Origin: an uncultured Chlorobiota bacterium
GTDB taxonomy: Bacteria; Bacteroidota; Ignavibacteria; UBA10030; UBA6906
DNA: 38,060 nucleotides
NCBI GenBank assembly: GCA_900696645.1
Contig: CAADGV010000041.1
Span: forward strand, 1 to 38,060
Direction: 5' to 3'
Part shown: positions 7,446-15,155 of the stretch, one piece after another
Position numbering within the stretch: position 1 is the first letter of the stretch
Layout: every line of letters starts with the position of its first letter
Made by a program: the position numbers and the translations under genes
The notes under the pieces: model-generated
Seen by the model: only the letters and a program-made list of their open reading frames with translations
Database searches by the model: none
Told to the model about the DNA's origin: nothing

Positions 7446-8927
7446 GTGGCGTTTTGGTATCAATCCATCCGCACAAGACTTACCGTCTGGTACACATTGC
7501 TTGTGCTCGTTACGCTTGTTGCGTTCGGGCTTGCCGCCTATTACTACACACGCAACCAGCTCTCCAACAATCTCGACATCTCCCTCAAAAGCGAAGTCCG
7601 TTGGGTGAAGGATTTCATCTCCCCCCAGGCAAGCAAGGTAAAGCCGAGCAAGCAATCCATTGATGCGTTGCTGCGCAAAAAGTCAACGACATTTCCGCAG
7701 CGCTTCATCGGGCCCATGTTGCCCGAATCTCCCGAAACGGAAGAGGCCGATGAAATCTGGAATCATATCTTCAAGCACTCACTCGTCAGCCAGAAGAAGA
7801 CGTTCATACAGGTGGAGGACAAGAAAGGTGATGTCATCTACCGCAACTACAGTCTCGGCTCGGACAGTCTCGCCGCCCCCGACGACCTTCCGCTCGACAC
7901 GACGATCGTCGTAACGACGCTGTTGGGTGGCGAGCAGTTGCGTGCCGCAATGTATAAGGATCAGAACTTCACGATACTTGTCGCATACTCGTTGAGCGAG
8001 TTGGGAGACGTGCTGGAGAATCTTTTTGCAATCTTTCTGTATCTCATTCCGATTGCCGTTGCGCTTTCGGTTCTCGGCGGATTGTATCTCGCTAACAAGG
8101 CCCTTGCTCCGGTGGATGACGTGACGCGTCGTGCAAGAAAGATTACCGCGGAAAGTCTCGACCAATCCATCCCTCCCCGCGACGTTGATGATGAAATCGG
8201 GCGGCTTATCAGCACAATGAACGAGATGATCCGCCGCTTGCACGGCTCGTTTGCGCAAACCCGGCAGTTCTCGTCCGATGCATCACATGAACTGCGTACG
8301 CCACTCACCATTATGCGGGGGGAGATTGAACTTGCATTGCGTAATGAAAAAACGCCGACGGAATATCGCGAAATCCTTTCCAGCACACTCGAGGAAATCC
8401 TACGCCTTAAGTCAATTATCGACAACCTTCTCACACTCGGCAAGGCCGATCATGGTGTGCTTGACCTGAAGCTTGAAGAAGTACATCTTGATTCTCTTAT
8501 CAAAGATCTGTTTGACGACAGCGAAATGCTCGCCGAATCCAAGCGGATTCACGTCGAGTTGAAGAACGCTGAACCCGTGACGATTGTGGGAGACAAAGGA
8601 CGGCTGCACCAACTGTTCCTCAATATCGTTGACAACGCAATCAAATACACTCCGCAGGGCGGACACGTGGCGATTTCCGTTCAGCGGCAGAACGGCTCGG
8701 CGTTGGTTGAAGTGGAGGATGACGGTATCGGCATTCCTGAACAGGATATTGACAAGATCTTCGATCGCTTCTATCGTGTTGACAAAGCACGCTCGCGGGA
8801 GATGGGCGGTACGGGACTCGGCCTTTCCATCGCCAAATGGATTGCGGAAATTCACAGGGGAACCATTACCGTGGAAAGCGAGGTTGACAAGGGAAGCAAA
8901 TTCTCGGTAACCATTCCGATCAACTGA
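7446..8927 (+). CDS. Membrane sensor histidine kinase
   Basis: The 493-residue protein has a first membrane helix at about residues 12-33, a periplasmic sensor region of about 155 residues, a second helix at about 192-215 and a HAMP linker. A HisKA domain follows with the phosphorylation site H281 in SHELRTPLTIMRGE, then an ATPase domain with the N box DNAIKYTP (about 396-403), G1 DDGIGIP, F box FDRFYRVD and G2 GGTGLGLSIAKWI. All catalytic motifs are intact. The start is a GTG 3 bases after the regulator stop, with AAGGA just upstream, so the two are cotranscribed and coupled. The periplasmic domain has no motif that I recognise, so the signal is unknown. Metal, phosphate and envelope-stress sensing are all possible. 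Confidence 0.94.
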   Translation: MAFWYQSIRTRLTVWYTLLVLVTLVAFGLAAYYYTRNQLSNNLDISLKSEVRWVKDFISPQASKVKPSKQSIDALLRKKSTTFPQRFIGPMLPESPETEEADEIWNHIFKHSLVSQKKTFIQVEDKKGDVIYRNYSLGSDSLAAPDDLPLDTTIVVTTLLGGEQLRAAMYKDQNFTILVAYSLSELGDVLENLFAIFLYLIPIAVALSVLGGLYLANKALAPVDDVTRRARKITAESLDQSIPPRDVDDEIGRLISTMNEMIRRLHGSFAQTRQFSSDASHELRTPLTIMRGEIELALRNEKTPTEYREILSSTLEEILRLKSIIDNLLTLGKADHGVLDLKLEEVHLDSLIKDLFDDSEMLAESKRIHVELKNAEPVTIVGDKGRLHQLFLNIVDNAIKYTPQGGHVAISVQRQNGSALVEVEDDGIGIPEQDIDKIFDRFYRVDKARSREMGGTGLGLSIAKWIAEIHRGTITVESEVDKGSKFSVTIPIN

Positions 8928-8948
8928 CGCGGCTCCGATTAAGCATCT

Positions 8949-8991
8949 TTAACGGGAGCGTAACAAGAGCTTAACGTTCAGCCGGTATATT
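8949..8991 (+). promoter_or_regulatory. Three 11-bp direct repeats plus -10: activator-type promoter
   Basis: Three copies of a (T/G)TAAC core start at 8949, 8960 and 8971, exactly 11 bases apart, giving TTAACG, GTAACA and TTAACG separated by five bases. TATATT at 8986-8991 follows 10 bases after the last core, and no -35 hexamer is present. This is the architecture of a class II promoter bound by an OmpR/PhoB/PhoP-type regulator as tandem dimers. It resembles the Bacillus PhoP TT(A/T/C)ACA repeats. The regulator encoded at 6771-7442 is the natural candidate. Confidence 0.6.
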
Positions 8992-9055
8992 AGCATGACG
9001 AGTGAGCAAGCCTCATTCTTCATTTTTGTTCAACCAATATCCAAGAGGATGTATT

Positions 9056-9586
9056 ATGAAGAGTCTGGTTGTTGCAGTTGCAGTGCTGTTTGCAGCGAGC
9101 GCAGTAGCACAAGATGCCCCCAAGCCTGCCGATGCGGCAAAAACGCAGGTGCAGGAGAAGGCGGCGGAAGTGAAAACGCAGGGAGAGAAGAAAGCCGCTG
9201 AAGCAAAGATCGGGGCTGAGAAAAAGGGGCCGGAAGCCGTCAAGACTGTGACCGGCAAGAAAGAGCCGGTGAAGCAGGCAACTGAGGAGATGATCAAGAA
9301 AGAAGAAGGAACCACGGATGTTGACCCTCCGGTGAAGGATGCACCCGCAACGCCGGCAGTCGAGAAGAAAGCAGCGGGAGCCGTAAAGACTGTAACCGGA
9401 AAGGCGGGAGAAGCCAAGCATGCAACCGACGAAATGATTCAGAAGAAACAGAGCAAGCCCGACGCTGACCAGGCCGTCAAGGAATCAGCGGCAAAGCCTG
9501 CTGTTGAGAAGAAGGCTGTTGAACAAAAGAAAATGCTCAAGAAGGCAACGGATAAAAAGGACGAAGCAAAGAAGGAAGTGAAATAG
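9056..9586 (+). CDS. Exported Lys/Ala/Glu-rich repeat protein
   Basis: No family is recognised. The 176-residue product has a clear signal peptide (MKSLVVAVAVLFAASAVAQ), with likely cleavage near residue 19. The mature part is low in complexity, made mostly of K, A, E, V, T and P, and should be extended or helical and strongly charged. It holds a tandem duplication with a 48-residue period: AVKTVTGK at 61-68 and 109-116, ATEEMI / ATDEMI at 75-80 and 123-128, and AVEKKA at 101-106 and 149-154. The ATG at 9056 is chosen because AGAGGA lies 6 bases upstream and the signal peptide begins there. It follows the kinase gene by 128 bases and has its own promoter with 11-bp repeats, then a terminator. 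I infer a periplasmic or surface target of the adjacent two-component system. Confidence 0.8.
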   Translation: MKSLVVAVAVLFAASAVAQDAPKPADAAKTQVQEKAAEVKTQGEKKAAEAKIGAEKKGPEAVKTVTGKKEPVKQATEEMIKKEEGTTDVDPPVKDAPATPAVEKKAAGAVKTVTGKAGEAKHATDEMIQKKQSKPDADQAVKESAAKPAVEKKAVEQKKMLKKATDKKDEAKKEVK

Positions 9587-9615
9587 CTGACCCGGTTTGT
9601 CCCGGTGCAGTTTCA

Positions 9616-9641
9616 GGGTCATCATGCGATGTCCCTTTTTT
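9616..9641 (+). terminator. Intrinsic terminator after the repeat protein
   Basis: GGGTCATC and GATGTCCC pair around a four-base loop (one T.T mismatch) and are followed by six T. It lies 30 bases after the stop at 9586. Confidence 0.75.
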
Positions 9642-9654
9642 GTTTAGCCCGCCG

Positions 9655-9691
9655 GAAAACAAAAAAGGCCCCATCGTTCGGTGGGGCTTTT
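9655..9691 (-). terminator. Bidirectional intrinsic terminator between convergent genes
   Basis: GCCCCA (9668-9673) pairs with TGGGGC (9682-9687) around an 8-base loop. On the minus strand the stem is followed by a long T-rich run (complement of 9655-9666); on the plus strand by TTTT. It mainly serves the minus-strand gene ending at 9715. Confidence 0.8.
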
Positions 9692-9714
9692 AAGTCTCTC
9701 TTCCATCCTCAAAA

Positions 9715-12700
9715 TCAAAAATCTGCACCGAGTGAGAGGTAATACTTCGGCTCGCTGAACCCGCTCCAGTACCATGCCCACGCCACATCGAGCTTCACGA
9801 GGAAGCCGAGGAAGTAGATGCGCGTGCCTGTTCCCATGCCCATAAGCAGATCGCGGGTGACGGTATATCCGCGTGCATCTTTCGTGAATGCCTTGAACTC
9901 GTTCTCCCGGTTCCACGCGGCGCCCATATCGAAGAAGATAGCGCCATTGATGCTCTGCAGCCCGATAGGAAGCGGGCCCGCCTGCAAGAATGCAAACAGC
10001 GGATAACGGAACTCGAAGTTGAACAAGCCGTACTTCGAACCAATGCCGGCATTGAAGTTATACCCGCGAAGCGGAAGTCCGGTTTGCAAGAAGATGTAAT
10101 CCTCGGCATTCTCCAGAGGAATGTAGCCTCCTTCAAACGTCCGGTTGATCCAATTATCAACGCCGCCAATAATGAACTTCTGCGGATTGCGACCGAAGCT
10201 TCCGCCACCTGCAAGTCGCAGAGCTATGTTGTACTGCCGGCCGAGACGCAAGTACGTTCTGTAGTCGCCTGTCACGTTCACAAAACTGAGTCCGGCCGAG
10301 CCGAGTTTCGGAGTGCCGAACACATTGAACGAATAGCGTGTACCGTTAATCGGGCCCGTAAATCCCCACAACGAATTGTCATGCGTATAGCCGATGGAGG
10401 GAACGAGAGTTGTCCGCTTCTGCGTTGGATCAGCAATCTGATCGAGATTCTCGCGTGAAATGTTGAACCAACTCAATCCCGCATCAAACCGTCTGAACCT
10501 GTCGATCGGATATTGGGCGTTAAGCGAAACGCCGTATGTACGGAACCGGTACAGGCTCCCGCCAAACACATCATTGATGATGACGAAACGGGCGCTGTGA
10601 AATGCGGTGAATCCGTAATCGATTCGTTCAGGAAGATAGAGATACTGCAGCGCATAGTCGCTGTTCTTGAGATCGAGCAGCAGGTTCGTGACAAACACGA
10701 TCTGGTGGTTTCCCAGCAAATCGCTGAACGCCATTACTGTCGAGCCGGTAACACCGTAGAACGTATTGTACCCTGCGTTGCCGTAGATGATATCAGGCGA
10801 GAAATTGAGCTTGTACTTGTTGACTTTGTATCGTCCCTCACTGTCGATATTGCCGGCAATTCTCGGTAGGCGCGATACAATAGTTGAATCCGAAGGGACA
10901 TTGTCGGGCAGAATATCGCCTGCAAAACCGCTGAAATCTATTTCAATATCCTTGCCGTACAGACCGACGGAATCGGCAGGCGCGGCGGTAACGGCAACCG
11001 TGTCCTTCATCTCCGGTGCAGCAGGCGCGGCGAGTTTCGCCTTGAAGAACTCCGTCAGCTCCAACTCACCCACCTTCAACTCGCGCTCGAACGGATTACG
11101 CATCAGGAACAGGTCGAACCCGGCATGATGCAGTGAAGCAAACGCAAGCTTTGAACCGTCACGCGAAAGCGACAACTGGTACACGCCGGTCAGCGAGTTG
11201 GTAATGGGGCGTGTTGCCCTCGTTTCGAGAACCATCTCGTAGATGTTGCTGATGCCGTTCTTGTCGGATACGAACAGGATCTTCTTTCCGTCCGCAGACA
11301 CCACAACGGAAGATTCGTTACTGTTCGGCCAATCCGTCAGTTGCTCGATTTCCAGCGTCTCCGTATTGACGCGATAGAGATTGCGATGCGAGTAATCAAA
11401 GGTCGCCATATCCACCGATTCTCCACGTACGTAGTCCTGACGGTCGGACGAGAAATACACAAACTTTCCGTCGTGAGACCAGGTTGGATCGGAATCGGAG
11501 AAAACATCCCTGGTCAGCGCAGTCAATTTCTTCGAATCAATATCATAAGAGTAAATATCCGAGCGTTCGAACTTGTTTCCCACAAACGCCAGCTTGTTTC
11601 CCTGCGGGGACCAATCGACCGAGTAGATGGCGTTCAGATCGAATGTCAGTTTCTCGCTGCTGCCGCTTTCAACATCGATCATCAAGATAGCATCTTGCGC
11701 GCCGGCTTTTGCCGCCAGCGCAATCAACTTCCCATCCGGAGACCAGGTGAGCCTCGGCGTAAGAAGCTTCAGTTCTTCAAAATCGTTCGTCGTCTGCCCG
11801 CTCACTACTTTGTCGATATCCTTCCCGTCGATCGTGTTCATCACAAACACGTCGAAGTAATCCTTTCGGTCGGAAATGAATGCGAGCCTGTCACCCTGCG
11901 GTGAGAGGGCGGGGCTTGTGTTGTAGAAGTTACCGTCCTTTTTATGGTCGGTCAGCCTGCGGGCGTAGTCGGTGGGTTCCTCGCGCTTGGCAATGTCGGG
12001 CCAGTAAAGAACTTTCATTTCTTTCTGCCAGCGTTCGTTCAATTCTTCAAGACTCAATCCCAACGCCCCGCGGAAGCCTGCCTCGACATTGCGCGTGCTT
12101 TTTATTCGATTGAGGATGTCGCCGATTTTCTGCTCGCCGTATTTGTTTGAAATGTACCACCAAAGTGCTTGCCCGCCGCGATAGGCGAAATATCCGCTCA
12201 GCCTGTTAATCGGGGGGAGATAGTTGTGGACTGTTGCATCACGCAGAAACATGTCGGAGTCCGTCTCCCATCGTTGCGCCTCATATTCTGAGATCCCTTC
12301 ATTGAGCCAGAGCGGAAGTTGAAGCGTGATGTTGTTGGCGATAATGGATTGGATGGAGCCGCCGTAGAACATATCGTTGATGACGGCGTGAACAAGCTCG
12401 TGGTGGATAACGTGACGGAACTGCTTGTAATTCCCTTCGAACGGAACAAGCACGCGGTTCTTGAACAATTCCGTTACGCCGCCGACACCCTCTTCAAGGT
12501 ACACACTGACAACGTTGTTTTGTTGAAAGTCGTTGTGTGAATTCGCGACAATAATGGGAACGCGGTTCGTGAGCTGGTAACGGAATGTTTTTCTGATGGA
12601 TGCGTAGGCAGATTCGGCAGCCGAAGCGGCGAATTCGGCTATCTTCTCGCCGCCGTCGGAGAAGTAGATATCGAAGTGATCAGTTTGGATGAAGTACCAG

Positions 12701-12822
12701 TTGAACTTCGTGTACTGTACTTTGTTCTTGCCGAACAAACCATCCTGCGCGTAGCCCGTTGCGGACATCATCAGCATTGCCAGCAGCAGCAGCCCCCTCA
12801 TCACACTCCCACGCACTTTCAT
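9715..12822 (-). CDS. Outer-membrane protein with HExxH peptidase-like domain, WD40-like propeller and beta-barrel
   Basis: The 1035-residue protein has a signal peptide (MRGLLLLAMLMMSATGYAQ). An N-terminal peptidase-MA-like domain follows, with the zinc motif HELVH (H141, E142, H145) and a downstream NEGISEYE (third ligand probably E175). Residues about 300-650 hold repeated TolB/PD40-type propeller blades (LTWSPDGKLIAL, VDWSPQGNKLAFVGN, PTWSHDGKFVYFSSDRQD and others). The C-terminal third (from about 730) looks like an outer-membrane barrel related to the Omp85/surface-antigen fold, with FIIGGVDNWINR, LPLRGYNF and FEFRYPLFAF, and ends in F. The ATG at 12822 has GAGGA just upstream; a second ATG at 12801 is possible. 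Such fusions occur in FCB genomes without known function. Proteolysis at the cell surface is inferred from the intact motif. Confidence 0.85.
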   Translation of the reverse strand: MKVRGSVMRGLLLLAMLMMSATGYAQDGLFGKNKVQYTKFNWYFIQTDHFDIYFSDGGEKIAEFAASAAESAYASIRKTFRYQLTNRVPIIVANSHNDFQQNNVVSVYLEEGVGGVTELFKNRVLVPFEGNYKQFRHVIHHELVHAVINDMFYGGSIQSIIANNITLQLPLWLNEGISEYEAQRWETDSDMFLRDATVHNYLPPINRLSGYFAYRGGQALWWYISNKYGEQKIGDILNRIKSTRNVEAGFRGALGLSLEELNERWQKEMKVLYWPDIAKREEPTDYARRLTDHKKDGNFYNTSPALSPQGDRLAFISDRKDYFDVFVMNTIDGKDIDKVVSGQTTNDFEELKLLTPRLTWSPDGKLIALAAKAGAQDAILMIDVESGSSEKLTFDLNAIYSVDWSPQGNKLAFVGNKFERSDIYSYDIDSKKLTALTRDVFSDSDPTWSHDGKFVYFSSDRQDYVRGESVDMATFDYSHRNLYRVNTETLEIEQLTDWPNSNESSVVVSADGKKILFVSDKNGISNIYEMVLETRATRPITNSLTGVYQLSLSRDGSKLAFASLHHAGFDLFLMRNPFERELKVGELELTEFFKAKLAAPAAPEMKDTVAVTAAPADSVGLYGKDIEIDFSGFAGDILPDNVPSDSTIVSRLPRIAGNIDSEGRYKVNKYKLNFSPDIIYGNAGYNTFYGVTGSTVMAFSDLLGNHQIVFVTNLLLDLKNSDYALQYLYLPERIDYGFTAFHSARFVIINDVFGGSLYRFRTYGVSLNAQYPIDRFRRFDAGLSWFNISRENLDQIADPTQKRTTLVPSIGYTHDNSLWGFTGPINGTRYSFNVFGTPKLGSAGLSFVNVTGDYRTYLRLGRQYNIALRLAGGGSFGRNPQKFIIGGVDNWINRTFEGGYIPLENAEDYIFLQTGLPLRGYNFNAGIGSKYGLFNFEFRYPLFAFLQAGPLPIGLQSINGAIFFDMGAAWNRENEFKAFTKDARGYTVTRDLLMGMGTGTRIYFLGFLVKLDVAWAWYWSGFSEPKYYLSLGADF

Positions 12823-12859
12823 ATAATCCTCACAAACTGATTGAAAGAACATCAATAAA

Positions 12860-12888
12860 ATACTAACAAAGTCAGGCGGAAAATGCAA
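12860..12888 (-). promoter_or_regulatory. Promoter with CGTTGCATTT -35 (peptidase/propeller gene)
   Basis: On the minus strand TTGCAT (12888-12883) and TAGTAT (12865-12860) are 17 bases apart, and transcription would start about 30 bases before the ATG at 12822. The -35 lies in the 10-mer CGTTGCATTT (12890-12881), identical to those before rfaE1 and ppiD. Confidence 0.6.
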
Positions 12889-12902
12889 CGAAAGAATGGC
12901 GA

Positions 12903-12921
12903 CCGGAGGCGTTTCCTCCGG
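12903..12921. terminator. Perfect 7-bp hairpin after rnr
   Basis: CCGGAGG and CCTCCGG flank a 5-base loop, 31 bases beyond the rnr stop and just upstream of the next promoter. There is no proper T-run on either strand, so termination is plausible but not certain; it could instead protect an mRNA end. Confidence 0.45.
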
Positions 12922-12951
12922 GCCGTATGACACGTGATGCCTGCCGCTGGT

Positions 12952-15093
12952 TTATCGTACAACAGCAAAATCTATCTCGCGAGTTTCCGGGTTGACAGAG
13001 ACTACTCGAACGCGCACAGTGTCGCCAAGTCTGTACACTTTGCCGCGCGAACGTCCCTTCAGTTGGTACCGTTTTTCGTCAAACAGGTAGTAATCGTCCT
13101 CCAAATCACGAACGCGAATCAATCCCTGCACCAACAGATCATTAATCTCCACAAACATGCCAAACGTCGTGACGCCCGAAATAACCCCCTCGAACTCGTC
13201 GCCGAGGTGGCGTTTCATATATTCCGCCTGCATGACTTTGACCGATTCGCGCTCGGCTTCGGCCGCGACCCGTTCACGGTCTGAGGATTGCTTGCAGATT
13301 GCGGAAAGTTGCTTTGCCATTCCGGCGCGGCGCCCGGCGCCCATTCCTTGCTCGTATTCATACAACAAGCGATGGACGACGAGATCGGGATACCGCCGGA
13401 TGGGGGAAGTGAAGTGTGTATAGTATTTGAACGCCAAACCGAAATGCCCGATGTTTTTTTCAGAGTAAACGGCCTTGGCCATTGAGCGCAACGCGACTTC
13501 GTTGATGACGGTTTCGACCTCCGAACCTTTCACCTTGTCGAGCAGCTTCTGCAACTGCAAAGCGCTTACGCCGTGCTTTGTGTCGAGTGAATAGCCGAAC
13601 TGCTTCACGAAGTTTCCGAGATCTTCAAGCCGTGACGGGTCGGGAACATCATGCACCCGATAGATGAACGGCTTTTCGTGTTCCTCCTTCCTGACTTTGC
13701 CGATATGCTCGGCAACGATTTTGTTGGCAAGCAACATGCATTCTTCAACAAGGCGGTGAGCGTCAAGCCGTGTCTTTTTGATGATATCGGAAGGAAACCC
13801 TTGTGCGTCGAACTTGAATTTGGCTTCGCCCGTATCGAAGTCGATGCTTCCCTTCTTACGGCGTTGAGCGGTAAGTAGTTGTGTGAATGCGTGCAGCGGC
13901 AGCAACATGTCGGAAAGCTCGCCCTTCCCGCGTTCGATAATAGCTTGAACCTCCTCGTACGTGAAACGCTGAGCGCTATGAATGACCGTCTTCGCAATCT
14001 GATACTGCTCGATCTTCCCGCTCTTCGTTACTTCCATCAACACGCTGTAGGTAAGGCGATCGACGTTCGGACGAAGGCTGCAAATGTTATTGGAGAGACG
14101 TTCCGGCAGCATCGGAATCACTTCGTTGACCATATACACGCTTGTTCCGCGCAGCAACGCCTCGGCATCGAGCACCGAGCCTTCCTTCACATAGTGGCTC
14201 ACATCGGCGATGTGAACACCGAGCCGGTAGTTTCCGTTCTTCAGCGGCTCGAACGAAACGGCATCGTCGAAATCCTTGGCGTCTTCCGGATCGATTGTCA
14301 CGCACACAACCGGGCGGAGATCGAGCCGCGTCGCAATGTCGCTTGCAGAAACAACATCACTCAAAGCATTTGACTCGTGTTCAACAGCAGGCGGAAAACT
14401 CATCGGCAAACCGAAACTGCGCGCCACGCTCAACACTTCCACCCGCGCATCGCCCGAACGCCCGAGCGTTTCAATGATTGTTCCTTCCGGGTTCTGTGCC
14501 GGATCATCCCAGGGAAACAACTTCACAACAACCTTGTCGCCGTGCTGCGACTGCTTCGCATCTTCCGCCGAAACATACACATCACGCGAGATGCGCTCAT
14601 CATCGGGCTTGACGAAGAAGAAATTCCGGCTTCGTTGCAAGGTGCCGACAATTGTGCTTGTACGCCGCTCGACAATTTCAACAATTTCTCCTTCGGCCTT
14701 ATCTTGATCATTCCGCCCCCGTCTTCTCATCGGCTGTGCAAGAAGGGCGATCACCACTTTATCGCCATGCAATGCGGTGCCCATGAATTTTTCGGAAATG
14801 AAAACTTCAGTATCTGTTCCTTCAAGTTTGACAAAGCCGAACCCGCGACGTGTGACACTGAGCGTACCGACCAGTCGGTTGGTCGGGCTTTTCGGTTTAC
14901 CGGATTTCGTTTTCTTCTGCTTGACGTAACCTATCCGTCCCTGTTCATCGGATTGGATGATGCCCTTGCGGTCAAGTTCATCCACGATCGAGCGCAAATG
15001 GCTGTATTCATCCTTTGTTTTGATCTTGAGATGCGTGACAAGCTCTTTGAGGGTGAATGCCTGCGAGGGATTCTCGGAAAGAAAACCGAGCAA
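12952..15093 (-). CDS. rnr: Ribonuclease R
   Basis: The 713-residue protein is a 3'-5' exoribonuclease of the RNase II/R family, which degrades structured RNA in the cytoplasm. Domains in order are an N-terminal winged-helix-like region (1-60), cold-shock domains (about 70-220), the RNB catalytic domain (about 240-570) with the metal-binding DPEDAKDFDDAV around residues 267-278 and HFTSPIRRYPDLVVHR later, and an S1 domain (about 620-705, EFEGVISGVTTFGMFVEI). The C-terminus lacks the long basic tail seen in some RNase R proteins. The start is uncertain: TTG at 15093 begins the conserved LGFLSENPSQAF segment but has no good ribosome site, and no ATG or GTG lies upstream in frame before the tamB stop. 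It follows tamB by 62 bases and is probably the last gene of the rfaE1-rfaE2-tamB-rnr unit. Confidence 0.94.
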   Translation of the reverse strand: MLGFLSENPSQAFTLKELVTHLKIKTKDEYSHLRSIVDELDRKGIIQSDEQGRIGYVKQKKTKSGKPKSPTNRLVGTLSVTRRGFGFVKLEGTDTEVFISEKFMGTALHGDKVVIALLAQPMRRRGRNDQDKAEGEIVEIVERRTSTIVGTLQRSRNFFFVKPDDERISRDVYVSAEDAKQSQHGDKVVVKLFPWDDPAQNPEGTIIETLGRSGDARVEVLSVARSFGLPMSFPPAVEHESNALSDVVSASDIATRLDLRPVVCVTIDPEDAKDFDDAVSFEPLKNGNYRLGVHIADVSHYVKEGSVLDAEALLRGTSVYMVNEVIPMLPERLSNNICSLRPNVDRLTYSVLMEVTKSGKIEQYQIAKTVIHSAQRFTYEEVQAIIERGKGELSDMLLPLHAFTQLLTAQRRKKGSIDFDTGEAKFKFDAQGFPSDIIKKTRLDAHRLVEECMLLANKIVAEHIGKVRKEEHEKPFIYRVHDVPDPSRLEDLGNFVKQFGYSLDTKHGVSALQLQKLLDKVKGSEVETVINEVALRSMAKAVYSEKNIGHFGLAFKYYTHFTSPIRRYPDLVVHRLLYEYEQGMGAGRRAGMAKQLSAICKQSSDRERVAAEAERESVKVMQAEYMKRHLGDEFEGVISGVTTFGMFVEINDLLVQGLIRVRDLEDDYYLFDEKRYQLKGRSRGKVYRLGDTVRVRVVSVNPETREIDFAVVR

Positions 15094-15155
15094 CTTCTTT
15101 TTAATGTGTTTGATAATTACTCCGTAGAGAACATCTAATCGACGTTCGGATTGTT

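Noticed and set aside
14377-15138. Long plus-strand open frame antisense to rnr
   Set aside because: It mirrors the codon pattern of rnr and has no recognisable domain; rnr on the other strand is certain.
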